From assembly GCF_022539505.1 (NCBI RefSeq), contig NC_061512.1, positions 249,938,510 to 250,002,509 of the forward strand: 64,000 nt of DNA, written 5' to 3'. A program made the position numbers and the translations under genes. The notes below the pieces were generated by a model. That model was given only the letters and a program-made list of their open reading frames with translations. It was not told the origin of the DNA and did no database searches. The DNA comes from Lolium rigidum. Lineage: Eukaryota > Streptophyta > Magnoliopsida > Poales > Poaceae. Below are positions 1-11,179 of this stretch, in pieces (position 1 is the stretch's first letter; every line of letters begins with the position of its first letter).

Positions 1-1373
1 TGGCCGGCTTCCACTTGACCTACCCCTATAGTGTTTTCCCTACTAGTGTAACCCTCATAAAAACCCTACACTCACTCTCTCCCGACTCTCTCCCTGCATC
101 TGAACGAGGCATGACGATGTCACTCGAGGTGACTTAGTGGTCTCTCACGTCTTGTCCCGTCGCGAGAGACCGCATATGCCATGTCTAGCCTGCTTGCTCC
201 GTGTCCTCCTCTCGTCCAAGTCGAGATCTATACGACGGTATTCTGCTTCCCATGGTGCGTGGATCCGTGGGTGGTGCAACAAATGGTGAACCGGCCATAC
301 CTAGCTAAGGCCGACAACGACAACAAACTCCTGCCAAAGAGAAGGGATAAATCTGTGTGTGACCAACCACCATGCTGATAAATTAGGTCTTCATGCTTAG
401 GTTTAATTCATAGTTCTGATTAGTTTATTGTCATTTTTATGTTCACGGTATTCTGAATGTTTTGTTTAGAACAATTTGGTATAGTTTTCTGTTAGGTTGT
501 TAAGTTTTGATTTCACCTATGATTCTTATTTAAATTATACAATACATGTGGTTTACTATAGGAGTTCACTTCGGCGAAAATGGATAAAAGCTTCGTAGCA
601 TTGATGTGTTAGTGTTTGTAGTCCCTACTATTTCTTAGTTATCAACCTGATTAAGTAAAAGTCATGTGTTTTATAATTCGTTCTATGAAAATATATATAT
701 GTGTCGTTAAGTTCTTGTGCATGTTATGTTTATGTACTTTATGGTGGTATATATAATATGTCCTATGTAAATGTATATGTGTTGCTAAGTTATTGTGAAT
801 GTTATAGCTATCAATATTATGAATCTCTCTATGTGGTATTATCTAGGAGTCCAATTCGCTTATAACGAATACATGAAACTTTCTTCAGATGAAGAGGGGT
901 AAAGTTAACCATCACTCATCACATGACCTCCTTATTTTACTTTTGGGGGACATTTATTTTAGTCTCCAAATCCTTGCTGGGGTAATTTTATGATCATGTA
1001 AAACTTTATGTATGAAAAATATCATTTTCTATGGTCATTTTTTTTTGTAGAACGCGCTTTGCTGCAAGATGAGCAAACTATAACACATTCGACGTCATCC
1101 AAAAAGAAGGAAAAAATGATCGGAAGATAGACGAAGAAAAGCAATCTCCTTGCAGATTACAACAAGCAGAGAGAAGTCAATAGTCCAATTTTTCTCTTAG
1201 GTTTATTGTTAGATATTATATTTTGGTGAGACTGTCTAAAAAAGTTAAACCACATCTCCGCTTCTTTAGTGAAGCAAGCTGCAGTCAAGGCTCCTGGAAG
1301 GGTTCTCATTATGCTTAATTGCATCCGATTATCTGATTAAAGTTGCTTGTAGTTAAGTTAAAGTCTTACCATA
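1..1373. other. AT-rich intergenic sequence, no supported gene
   Basis: I find no convincing gene here. Short open frames exist (for example 181-378 plus) but show no recognisable domain or codon pattern. The stretch is AT-rich with scattered TATATA runs. It may be a decayed transposon interior, but I see no termini to prove it. Confidence 0.4.
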
Positions 1374-1463
1374 GTGGGAGTATCATAGGTATTCAAACAT
1401 GATGTGAAAGTATCGTAGGTATTAAAATATGAAGTGGGAATATCATTGGTAGGATTACTTGAG
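1374..1463. repeat. Three degenerate 30-bp tandem units
   Basis: Three successive units starting at 1374, 1404 and 1434 share the pattern GTGRRARTATCRTWGGTA followed by an AT-rich half. The period is exactly 30 bp and the copies differ at several positions. The unit resembles part of a common grass MITE that begins CTTACCATAGTGGGAGTA, so this may be an internally duplicated MITE end; that link is from memory. Confidence 0.5.
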
Positions 1464-1772
1464 TTGGTCACATGTTCTATAACATAACAGTTTTGTGTCT
1501 CATGAATTGATCTCATTCTGTATCGATACGGAGAACTTATGCTTATGCAGCTAAATGTGTTGTCAAAGTATATTTGGTTGATATATACATGTTTAAAAAT
1601 ACTCAAAAAAATAGGTCAAACCGATAAAACAGTTTCTGATGACCTCTTCAGTATGGAAATAGGAAAAGTGTATACCTTTGGGAAAACACTTGTCTCATTG
1701 GTGACGGTTTTACATCCCGTTGCCAAAGAGGCCTTCACATCAGCATTGACGATGTTTTTTCTGTGTCTGCTG

Positions 1773-2640
1773 TGATACGTGCATTTTACATTATCAATAT
1801 GGATATTTGCCATCATAAATTATTATTTATGCATTTTTAGTTAATTTTTGGGATTTTCCTACAAAGTTTCCTTCATTGGTATTTAATTTCTGGGAGGCAG
1901 AAAACCTCCTTTTTCATATTTATTGTTTCAGGGACCTTCTAGACACCTAAAAATCGAAAGAAAAATACCTTGTCAGTTTTTCACCCGAAGAAGCACCGTG
2001 GGCCAAAGAATCACGCAAGAGGAGCGACGAGGGCCGAAAGAGGCCAGGTGGCACGCCCTACCTTTTTGGGCTCGCCACCGATGCCCGTTTCGCCCTTTGG
2101 GCACCGTCTTGGGTCTCCCTTTTAACAGACGCCTCCGTTTCGCCCAGAAACCTAAGTCATATTTTTCCGAGATTTAATGAGGTGGCAGCGAAGGCGAAAG
2201 TCCATCACCTACTCCGGGAGATGGTAGATCCTGCCGCACTAGTGCCTCCAATGAAGGGGAAATCGACGCCATCATCATCACCACTCCTTCTTGAAGTAGG
2301 GGGAGGCATCTCCATAAACATCTCCATCAGCAGCATCATCACCCCCATCACCATCTACGCGATCGACTTCATCCCCCTCATAGTTTATTTTTGATTTGAA
2401 CCTCGGATATGGTTTTAAGGGCTAGTTGCATGTTTGTGATTGCTACTTTGTCATTTTTTTGTGGAGATATTATATATTTAGATTGTGTTGTAATCATTAT
2501 GCCTTTGGTCCATATCACGTTTGACACTTGTGAGTAGTTCCCCATGTTCCCGAGGGCATAGGATGATCTGGCTATGATTCTATATGATGTGCAATTGAGT
2601 TTGGTCAAGTTTTCATCTTTTATGTTGTTCTAAGATGGTT
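1773..2640 (+). mobile_element. Probable Gypsy LTR fragment or solo LTR
   Basis: The segment opens with TGATACGTGCATTTTAC, a start typical of large Pooideae Gypsy LTRs. It continues with a GC-rich block, a CATCATCACC-rich block near 2260-2370 and a T-rich tail, the order seen in WHAM-like LTRs. I could not find the 3' end or target duplications, so the right border is approximate and the family name is a guess. The 70-codon frame at 2182-2394 is part of this LTR and not a gene. Confidence 0.4.
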
Positions 2641-2891
2641 TTATACAAACGTCGAATGCATATTACTTCACCTATATGGGCTCATAGGGCTACACTTTAA
2701 TGTAATGAATGAGTGTTGGAAGGAACGGAATGACAGAAACCATTTTCCAATACTTTGAGTTGCATTAGAGGGGGTTATGTCGAGGACCAATGATCTTATT
2801 GCTATGGTGGGACATTTATGTCTTAATGATTCCTATATTTCACATGAAAATGGATCTAGGACCAATCATAAGGGGTGTGACGTGGGCATTA

Positions 2892-4702
2892 TGATGGGAT
2901 TCGTAGCATAGAAAACAAAAATTTTCCTACCGCAAGAACGAAAACACAAGCCAAGCTAGTCTAGTAGATGGTAGCAACGAGAAGATCATGAGACTAACCC
3001 TCGAAGATTTCCAAAGCCTAACGAGATTAGATCTCGTGGTGGATGTAGTCGATCACTTGCCGCTTGCAAAAGCGCGTAGAAGATCTTGACCGCTTGCAAA
3101 AGCGCGTAGAAGAACTTGACGGTGCCACAATCGGGCAGCACCTCCGTACTCGGTCACACGTACGGTGTTGATGAAGACGACGTCCTCCTCCCCGTTCCAG
3201 CCGGGCAGCGGAAGTAGTAGATCCTCCTCGGAATCCCGACAGCACGACGGCGTGGTGGCGGTGGTGGTGGAGAACTCCGGCAGGGCTTCGCCTAAGCGTA
3301 TGCGGGAGAGGTGGTGGAGGAGGAGAGGCTAGGGTTTGGGGAGAGGGGGGCTTGGCCGGCCACAAAGGGGGCGGCCAAGGTTGTGGCTTGAAGTGGCCGG
3401 CCCCCTCCCCTTGCTCCTCATTATATAGGTGGAAATTCCCAAGTGTTGGTATCCAAGTCTTCGAATAAGACCCGAAACCAAAACCTACCAAAGGGACAAA
3501 ACCTACCCAAGGGGGGAATCCCACTCAAGGTGGGACTCCCACCTTTCCTTGGGGGGGCTTGGCCGGCCACCCTAGGGGAGTCCACCCGGGACTCCTCCCC
3601 TTAGGGTTGGCAGGCCATGCAAGGTGGAGTCCTTCCGGGACTCCACTTTCCATGGTGATTTCTTCCGGACTTTTCTAGAACATTCTAGAACCTGCCATAA
3701 ATGCACCGGATCATTTCCAAACTTGGAATATGACTTCCTATATATGAATCTTATTCTCCGGACCATTCCGGACCTCCTCGTGATGTCCTGGATCCCATCC
3801 GAGACTCCGAACAAAACTTAGAACTCCATTCCATATTCCATATCTACTTAAACGACATCAAACCTTAAGTGTGTCACCCTACGGTTCGTGAACTATGCAG
3901 ACATGGTCGAGACTTCTCTCCGACCAATAACCAATAGCGGGACCTGGAGATCCATAATGGCTCCCACATATTCAACGATGACTTTAGTGATCGATTGAAC
4001 CATTTACATACGATACCGATTCCCTTTGTCACGCGATATTTTACTTTTCCGAGGTTTGATCATCGGTATCACGATACCTTGTTCAACCTCGTCTCTGACA
4101 AGTACTCTTTACTCGTACCGTGGTATGTGATCTCTTTATGAACCATTCATATGCTTGCAAGCTAATCAGATGACATTCCACCAAGAGGGCCCAGAGTATA
4201 TCTATCCATCATCGGGATTGACAAATCCCACTCTTGATCCATATGCCTCAACTCATACTTTCTGAATACTTAATCCCACCTTTATAACCACCCATTTACG
4301 CAGTGGCGTTTGATGTAATCAAAGTACCCTTCCGGCATAAGTGATTTACATGATCTCATGGTCGAAAGGACTAGGTAACTATGTATCGAAAGCTTATAGC
4401 AAATGAACTTAATGACGTGATCTTATTCTACGCTTAATTGGGTGTGTCCATTACATCATTCACATAATGATATAACCTTGTCATTAATAACATCCAATGT
4501 TCATGATCACGAAACCATGATCATCTATTAATCAACAAGCTAGTTATACAAGAGGCTTACTAGGGACTCCTTGTTGTTTACATAACACACATGTATCAAT
4601 GTTTCAGTTAATACAATTATAGCATGGTATGTAAACATTTATCATAAACACAAAGATATATAATAACCATTTTATTATTGCCTCTTGGGCATATCTCCAA
4701 CA
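2892..4702 (-). mobile_element. Copia 3' LTR (Angela/BARE-like)
   Basis: Read on the minus strand, the LTR begins at 4702 with TGTTGGAGATATGCCC and ends near 2892 after TTTTTGTTTTCTATGCTACG, the start and end of Angela/BARE-1-like Copia LTRs. Length is about 1.8 kb, normal for this group. A polypurine-type sequence GTGCATGTGGGAGAC lies just before its start (on the + strand just right of 4702), which marks it as the 3' LTR of a minus-strand element. The exact 3' end could be 2892 or 2895. Open frames inside it, such as 3524-3027, are not genes. Confidence 0.8.
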
Positions 4703-6712
4703 GTCTCCCACATGCACTAGAGTCAATAATCTAGTTTATATTTGTAAAGATATAACACCTTGGCCTTCTGGTGCTTTATCATGTTATGCTCACGGGAGAG
4801 GTTTTAGTCAACGGATCTGACACGCTCAGAAACGTATGTATTTTGCAATTCATTTGCGTCTCAACGCATCACTCATTTTCTAAATGAGTCGGCATATATG
4901 CTTAGTCCTCTGGTGGAACCTTAATTCCGCGGTCTGAAATATTTCACTAATATTGTCATACACAATATAGCTTCAAAGTTCTGACACTACCGGAACTACA
5001 CCAAGTTCTCAAAGAACTTTTTGACTTAACATCTTTAGTCATTGACAAAACAATGACATATTCTACCTTCGTTTGTAGAATCCGTCACAGCATTTAGAAC
5101 TCTTCTAAATCTTGCATTGTGCTACCTTTTAACCAACACTTAGCCTAATTGAGATTTGAAATTAATTCTTATATGTGACCAAACTAATATCGGTGCAACA
5201 CCTTACAGCGATTTGTTTGTCATTACCCCATATAATACTATATATATATCCTTGGTTCTTCTGAAGCACACAGGGATATTCTTACTGTTTGTCCAATGAT
5301 CATCACATGAATCATTCTGGTATATGCTCCTAACCTTTTAGAGCACAGGACATCTGATTTTGTACATATTATTTGTGATCCAAAATCACTCATGTGTTTT
5401 TACTCATCGAGTGTCAAATACACTCAAGTCTTGTTAAACCTTTGTATGCAAAGAACACCTTCTTAATATTTCTATATTGAACTACTTCAATATCCATTCT
5501 ATGTACTTTGACTTAAACTTATTATGTGTTTTAATCTATCTTCATAGATCTTGACACTAAATATGTTTTAGTCCATATCCTTTCATTGAAGTTAATTCTC
5601 AATGAAACCTTTTTAATCAATTATATAATTACACTATTTATAATCAACGATATGTCAGCTACATAAAGTATTACAAATATGTCTCAGCGCTCCCACTTAA
5701 TTTCTTGCAAATGCAAGTACCTTCATCGTTTCTGATGAAATCAAAAACTCTTTGACTATTTCATCCGGTGAAGATTCCAACTCCGCAATACTCACTTCAT
5801 CCAATTGAAGTTCGTATTCCTATCTAGTATTCTACGGACTAGCAAAACTCTTGGTTGTATCTTGTATACACCTTTAACACACACTTCTGTTAAGTAATGT
5901 ATTTTCCCATCCTACTAACATATCTCATAAAACAAATATGTAGCGATTACTAGAATAATCCACATAGACTATAAGCATTGCTACGGAAGATCTAATCTTA
6001 TCGTAGTCAACTCTTTGAACTTTGTCGTAAACAACTTTTCGACAAGTCGAGCTTCTTTAAGGATATTACATCCAAGTCCATCAATTTTATAGATCCATTT
6101 ACTTTCAAAAAGTATACATCTATCTTGGATTTTATGGCGTATAGCCATTTTAACGGAGTTAGGGCCCATCATAACTTCTTTGTTTGTAGTTGGTTTATCA
6201 TTGTTCAAAATCAATCCTTTGTCCACAAATCATTTATTTGATCACAAAGTAAACCATACCCACAAGGTTCAATATGTACTTCGATCTCCATGGCTAAAAA
6301 CACTTTGTAGTCATGGGAGCCATGATCGTCGTGGCCACTTCCGGAACCATTTCCGATGCTGCGCTACTCTGATCATTATGCTCAGGTTCATAAACCTTAT
6401 CAAGTTCTATTGTCCTCCCACTCAAATACTTCGCTAGAAAACAATTTCTTGGAAATAAGCAAGTAACATTAACAAACACTTTTGTCTTTTACTTCATAGT
6501 GTGAAGAATTCCCAATTCATTCTTTGGGATAACCAACAAAGACATTCATCTGGTTTTGGTTGTAAAATCATTTACTTATGCTATGCATACCAAATTTTAA
6601 GAAAGGACTATTTAGGGTTCATACCCATGCCATAACTCGTATGGTGTCATTTCAACGGATTATGATGATGCTCTATTCAGTGTAAAAGCGGTAGTCTCTA
6701 AAGCATAATCCT
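4703..6712 (-). pseudogene. Copia internal region: decayed integrase-RT-RNase H
   Basis: On the minus strand this carries, in order, the end of integrase, reverse transcriptase and RNase H of the element whose 3' LTR is at 2892-4702. Near 6712-6600 the translation reads ALETTAFTLNR followed by a VEMTPYELW-type motif and a VGYP-like motif, the Copia integrase C-terminus. Near 6226-5981 it gives CILFESKWIYK and KEARLVEKLF, matching the KWIYK/KARLVAKGF region of Copia reverse transcriptase. Frames are broken by many stops and indels. The copy is cut abruptly at about 6712, where an unrelated plus-strand Gypsy element begins, so gag and the 5' LTR are missing. Confidence 0.7.
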
Positions 6713-6872
6713 TGTGTCTCTCTTCTTCTACCTCTGGCCTTGGCCAAGTTCTTGAGGAAAGCACCCGGAAGTTCATCCTACCCGATCCAAAACCCTCCCC
6801 CGAATCCTCTAGCGTCCAACTCGGCCCCAACTTAAGCCATCCTATGGCATCTGTCTGTTCACCACGACGACA
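6713..6872 (+). mobile_element. 3' end of a Gypsy 5' LTR (element R)
   Basis: Sequence changes from antisense Copia integrase to a C-rich leader at about 6712. The stretch ends in CACGACGACA directly before a primer-binding-like site, so it is read as the last 160 bp of a truncated 5' LTR. The upstream part of the LTR is gone. The border at 6712 could be a deletion or a recombination joint. Confidence 0.5.
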
Positions 6873-6874
6873 GT

Positions 6875-6892
6875 TGGCGCCCACCGTGGGGC
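6875..6892 (+). promoter_or_regulatory. Primer binding site of element R
   Basis: TGGCGCCCACCGTGGGGC lies two to three bases after the inferred LTR end. The TGGCGCC opening is the usual form of plant Gypsy primer binding sites, complementary to a tRNA 3' end. It supports placing the true gag start downstream of 6892. Confidence 0.6.
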
Positions 6893-6987
6893 ATGAAGTG
6901 GCGCTTGCTGGAGTTCATATTCGGGCGGGCATCCTCGACATCAACGGCGAGCGCACGGTGTCCGCGCTCGTGCAACGCATCTACAAC

Positions 6988-9339
6988 ATGGACTTCATCA
7001 ACGACAACGCGGGCTGCTTCGCCAACGGCGGCAAGTTCCCGCAGAACGGCCGCACCATCGAGTTCGGCAGCCACCGCGTCTACTTCGGCACCGTCCCTGT
7101 GCGCCAGCGCCTCTCGCCGGTGCTGGTGGCGCCGGATCCGCCAAGATGGCTATGTGCTGGCCGCGCCGCAGGCAGCGTGGAGGTCATGATGGCTGGCGCG
7201 GTCATCACCGACAAAGGAGCTGTAGAGGAAGGAGCTGAACGTGCGGCATCGACCCGTCCAGCCAAGCCACCGCTGGAGCGTGACGCAGGCGCCGCAGGAG
7301 CATCTTCAGCACCACCGGCAACTCCTCTCCAAGCGGCGATGCACACGCTAGCAACGCCCATCGCGCAGAACATCGACCCGGCAAAGGCTCAGGAGGAGCT
7401 GGAGGCCACGCGCAAGGCGCTGCTTACCGGTGGCGCAGACATCATCCGGGCTCAGCGCGAGCTGAACCTAACCCTACGTGAGTACAACGCTGCCCATGGC
7501 TTTGCTTCAGTTAGTGCTCATGCTGTTAGGATGCCGGAAAACCGGCTTAATGCTCGCAATCTAGATCAGGATCTGCGTAAGGAAGTTCTTGCCGGCAAAA
7601 GTGCCTCTATATCTGTAAGCATCGTAGAAAAGCCAAAGTACAGTAGCCCGGACAAAACTATAAAAGCTGCTAAGGCCGCGATGGAAATGTGTGAATCATT
7701 GTCTGGAGATGAATTAGCAAAGCAGCAGGATAGAGTTAGAGAATTGCTTGATGTGATACAGGCACAAAATGATGAGCTTGCTAGAATGAACAAAGCAGCA
7801 CTCGAGGCAAAATCAGCCCGGTCAACAAAAGTTGCCGGAAGCAAATCCCATGGGCAGGCATCGTCCCCTCATCCGGATAAAATAAGAGAAAAAGAAGTGA
7901 ATGCGCGGCAAATGACCGTGTACGATCCAGTCCTTGTCGGAAAACAAAAATCCGGGCCACACGATGCCGGAAGAAAAAGCTATGGAGCAGGTCGCGGTTA
8001 TGCCGGAAATGGCTATGCCGGAGATGACCGTGCCGGAAATGGTTATGCCGGAAACAATCAGGCCGGTAGACATGAAACTGGGCAAAATTATCGAGCTGCA
8101 AGGGCAGCGAATGTTGAAGAAGAAATGCCACCACCAAGGTACCGGCAGGCAAGAGCCGCGGAGCCGGAAGGATATGATGAGGTAGATTCCGAGGTGGAAC
8201 GAACTAAAGCCCATCGGAATCCTTTGGGAGAACGACTGGGGGAAAGATGCCTACCAGGCCAGGATGCGAGGCACAGGCTGGATAGAGTTTATCTTTCCGA
8301 AATGATTGAATCCGAAGGTCCTCCTGGCCCTAAGTGTTTTGGTCCGCGGATCATGAGAGAAGAGCCACCGGTGCGCAATTTCCAATTGCCCCGGGATACA
8401 AAAACATATGACGGCACCACTAAGCCGGAAGATTGGCTGGCGGACTATGTCACTGCTGTTTATGTCACTGGCGGCGGAGTAAACCGGCGTTGGGTCGTAA
8501 GAATCATACCATCCTACCTGGTAGGACCTGCCCGTATCTGGCTTAACAACTTGCCGGTAGGAAGCATAAATGGATGGTTGGACTTTGAGGAAGCATTTGT
8601 GAGCAACTTCAGTAGCACTTACAAGAGGCCAAACCGGCCCCAGCAGCTTGCTTTATGCCAGCAGCGTTCAGGTGAAACAGACCGGGATTATCTCACTCGA
8701 TGGAACTCCATGAGGAATACATGTGAAGGAGTGATTGAAGCACAAGCAATTGCTTGGTTCAGTCAAGGATGTCGGAGAGGATCACCATTGTGGCAAAGGC
8801 TGCAGAGGAACATGCCAAGCACATTGGCTGAAATGATGCGAGTGGCGGAAAACTATGCGTTGGGAGATCCGCTGCAACCGGCGGTACAAGCCGAGCCGAC
8901 ACAGTCAGGACAACCCCGACAAGATCACCACCGGGATAACCGGCACAACAAGAGAAGGGAAGATTTTCCGGATCGAAGATATGGTCCGCAGCAAGTAGCC
9001 GCGGTGCAGGAAAATTCCAGCCCCAGTGGAAGCCAAAGGCAAAAAACCGGATCGCAGCCGTGGGCGGGTCCTAAAAAGAAGTGGGTTGAAAAGGAAAAGT
9101 GGGGACAGAAAAAAGATTGGCAGGAAAACATGAGGTACACCTTGGAAGCGGCGATGGACCAGCCGTGCAAGCTCCACACCCCGCATCCGTCGAAACCGGC
9201 AAACCATCTGACAAAAGATTGCTCATGGATCAAACACTTGATGTTGAAAGGTGCAGCAAAAGATGCGCAAGTGCAAGGCTGTTCCACAATACTACCACCG
9301 CCACCTCTTACCGGAGCCAACACCATACCGGTACAGTAG
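6988..9339 (+). CDS. Gypsy gag polyprotein of element R
   Basis: This is the Gag protein of a Ty3/Gypsy retrotransposon, which would form the particle that packages element RNA. The frame is open from 6712, but the primer binding site at 6875 makes the first ATG after it, at 6988, the better start (about 784 residues). A coiled-coil-like region (roughly residues 180-260) precedes a glycine/tyrosine repeat with YAGN units coded around 8000-8060. The retrotransposon gag domain follows, coded about 8380-8870, with the motifs TYDGTTKPEDWLADY, GPARIWLNNLP and RPQQLALCQQRSGETDRDYL. A C/H-rich segment (CKLHTPH...NHLTKDC) near 9165-9215 may be a zinc knuckle. A stop at 9337-9339 separates it from the protease, which lies in another frame. 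It shows no introns and is likely a decayed copy. Confidence 0.75.
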   Translation: MDFINDNAGCFANGGKFPQNGRTIEFGSHRVYFGTVPVRQRLSPVLVAPDPPRWLCAGRAAGSVEVMMAGAVITDKGAVEEGAERAASTRPAKPPLERDAGAAGASSAPPATPLQAAMHTLATPIAQNIDPAKAQEELEATRKALLTGGADIIRAQRELNLTLREYNAAHGFASVSAHAVRMPENRLNARNLDQDLRKEVLAGKSASISVSIVEKPKYSSPDKTIKAAKAAMEMCESLSGDELAKQQDRVRELLDVIQAQNDELARMNKAALEAKSARSTKVAGSKSHGQASSPHPDKIREKEVNARQMTVYDPVLVGKQKSGPHDAGRKSYGAGRGYAGNGYAGDDRAGNGYAGNNQAGRHETGQNYRAARAANVEEEMPPPRYRQARAAEPEGYDEVDSEVERTKAHRNPLGERLGERCLPGQDARHRLDRVYLSEMIESEGPPGPKCFGPRIMREEPPVRNFQLPRDTKTYDGTTKPEDWLADYVTAVYVTGGGVNRRWVVRIIPSYLVGPARIWLNNLPVGSINGWLDFEEAFVSNFSSTYKRPNRPQQLALCQQRSGETDRDYLTRWNSMRNTCEGVIEAQAIAWFSQGCRRGSPLWQRLQRNMPSTLAEMMRVAENYALGDPLQPAVQAEPTQSGQPRQDHHRDNRHNKRREDFPDRRYGPQQVAAVQENSSPSGSQRQKTGSQPWAGPKKKWVEKEKWGQKKDWQENMRYTLEAAMDQPCKLHTPHPSKPANHLTKDCSWIKHLMLKGAAKDAQVQGCSTILPPPPLTGANTIPVQ

Positions 9340-9425
9340 CACCAGCAAGTTAACCGGGTGGAGGAGAATCGTGATCAACCACCTCCACCGGCACCTTTGG
9401 CCGAAATGTTTACGAAGACCCACAT

Positions 9426-10144
9426 TTGTGCATGGTTGTCTTTGTCACCGAACCAACCGACAGGCAAAGCATGCATCGCCGTTCCATGGAAGTGAACACG
9501 GTGATGCCGGCAGTACCCAAGTACATGCTGTGGTCGGATCAGGAAATCACCTGGTCATTCAAGGATCACCCCAAAATCATGCCGAATCCGGGTGGATACG
9601 CTCTTGTTGTGGACCCAATCATGAAAGGGCCGGAAACTCGAGTAAAATTCAGCAAGGTGCTGATAGACAACGGAAGCAGCATAAACATCATGTACAAGCA
9701 TACAATGCATACACTAGGCATAACGGAAAACATGCTCCAGCCAACTCACACAATGTTCCATGGGATCGTTCCGGGCCTGTCTTGTGCGCCGATAGGAAAA
9801 GTCCGGGTGGATGTGTCGTTCGGAGGACGTGACAACTGCCGGGTGGAAAACATTCTGTTTGAGGTAGTGGACCTGGACAGTCCCTACCATGCACTGCTTG
9901 GGAGACCGGCATTGGCAGCTTTCATGGCCTCAACTCATACGGCTTACTTCAAGATGAAGATGCCGGCACCTCGCGGACCCTTAACTATGGTGGGGAACTA
10001 TAAAGTCTCGATGGAAACCGCTTCCGCCGGATCAAACCTAGCTGAATCGCTGGTGATCGCGGAGGAAAAGAAAAGGATGCAAACTGCTGTTGCGCTGGCT
10101 CAGTCCTCAAAGTTGAGCTTAGCGGCAATGAGTGGAAACTTGGC
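9426..10144 (+). pseudogene. Gypsy aspartic protease fragment (element R), cut by gap
   Basis: This open frame continues the R polyprotein after a stop (9337) and a frameshift near 9420. It contains the retroviral-type aspartic protease region: VLIDNGSSINIM stands where the D-S/T-G catalytic triad belongs, here D-N-G, followed by FHGIVPGLS and YHALLGRPALAAFMA, typical of plant Gypsy proteases. The usual plant form is DGGSS or DNGSS, so the change does not prove inactivity. The frame runs into the N gap at 10145 and never reaches reverse transcriptase. It would have processed Gag-Pol in the particle. The start is arbitrary because it is the middle of a polyprotein. Confidence 0.7.
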
Positions 10145-10244
10145 NNNNNNNNNNNNNNNNNNNNNNNNNNNNNNNNNNNNNNNNNNNNNNNNNNNNNNNN
10201 NNNNNNNNNNNNNNNNNNNNNNNNNNNNNNNNNNNNNNNNNNNN
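10145..10244. other. Assembly gap (100 N)
   Basis: Exactly 100 unknown bases, the conventional length for a gap of unknown size. Gypsy protease sequence lies on the left and Copia LTR sequence on the right, so an unknown amount of repeat DNA is missing, or the join itself is wrong. Confidence 0.98.
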
Positions 10245-10583
10245 CACCACGCCGTCGTCTTGTCGGATTCAAGAGGAGCTACTACTTCCGCTGCCCGCTG
10301 GAACGGGGAGGTGGACGTCGTCTTCATCAACAACCAAACGTGTGACCGAGTACGGAGGTGCTGCCCGTTCTTGGCGCCGTGATCAAGATCTTCTACGCGC
10401 TTTTGCAAGCGGCAAGTGATCGTCTACCGCAGCAACAAGAGCCTCATCTTGTAGGTTTTGGAATCTCTTCAAGGGTGAGACTCGATAATCCCCTCGTTGC
10501 TACCGTCTTTTAGATTGCATCTTGGCTTGGATTGCGTGTTCGCGGTAGGAAAATTTTTGTTTTCTATGCTACGTTATCCTACA
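10245..10583 (+). mobile_element. 3' end of a Copia LTR
   Basis: Plus-strand copy of the same LTR type as 2892-4702 and 62797-63543. It includes GATCTTCTACGCGCTTTTGC, then TTTTTGTTTTCTATGCTACG, and ends TATCCTACA at 10583. The left part is lost in the gap. No internal region follows, so this is a solo LTR or the 3' LTR of an element hidden in the gap. Confidence 0.8.
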
Positions 10584-10652
10584 GAAGAAACATAGTAGGC
10601 ATGGGGGCAATTTTTTGCCACTTTGTGGTTTCTATTTTGGGTAGAGATAATA

Positions 10653-10978
10653 CTCTGTCCGTTTCAATGAATAAATTTTATATTATTTTTTAAAATCAAA
10701 TCGTTAAATACAAAGTCAATAACATCATCAAATATATTTTCATGCGATCTCTATAGAATATCATATTATTGGTGAATTTCTATAAAAGTTTAATCAAACT
10801 TTGCTTGGCCAGTCTATGATATGGTTAGGTTCTAGGACCTGAAGATGTCCTTCAGTTGCTAGAACTTGATCGCTCTGTAACCCCCACCTGTTCAATATAG
10901 TTTCAGGTTACCCGCAAAAAAAAACTTTGCTTGGCTTGATTTTTTTTAAATAAGGCTTATTTATTGAAACAAAGATAC
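10653..10978. mobile_element. Stowaway-like MITE holding a small insert
   Basis: The left end CTCTGTCCGTTTCAATGAATA and the inverted right end (GTATCTTTGTTTCAATAAATA on the other strand) are imperfect inverted repeats of Stowaway type, each flanked by TA. Removing the insert at 10810-10935 leaves about 200 bp, a normal Stowaway size. The termini have decayed, so the call is moderate. Confidence 0.5.
10810..10921 (+). mobile_element. Short poly-A retroposed insert (SINE or LINE 3' end)
   Basis: A 112-bp segment ending in a run of A is flanked by the direct repeat AAACTTTGCTTGGC at 10796-10809 and 10922-10935. A long target duplication with a poly-A tail is the hallmark of LINE-driven retroposition. 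The body ends CAGGTTACCCGC before the A-run. GGTTCTAGGACC inside could be a decayed B box, but no A box is clear, so a 5'-truncated LINE fits equally well. Confidence 0.65.
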
Positions 10979-11179
10979 TACCACAATGAGTATTGCTTGG
11001 AGTATTCGTAGAGAACTGCTGAGAATGACATCCGAAACACGAACGTCACTGTTGGTTGAGAACCTGTGAAACTGATAGGTTTGGACGGCTTGCAAATAAG
11101 TGATAACAAATCCGTCATGAAGACGGAAGAACGTGTCATGGAAGACCAAGCGCTGGCGCAAGATCATTAGCCCAAATAA

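Noticed and set aside
2699..2860. Possible LINE RT tail (ECWKERNDRNHF)
   Set aside because: Only one short motif-like string with stops on either side; not enough to call a feature.
3027..3524. 165-codon minus-strand frame near 3.0-3.5 kb
   Set aside because: It lies wholly inside a Copia LTR, and the same LTR elsewhere has other frames at this place.
6712..6987. Gag of element R starting at 6712
   Set aside because: The apparent start is TTG and lies in LTR sequence upstream of the primer binding site.
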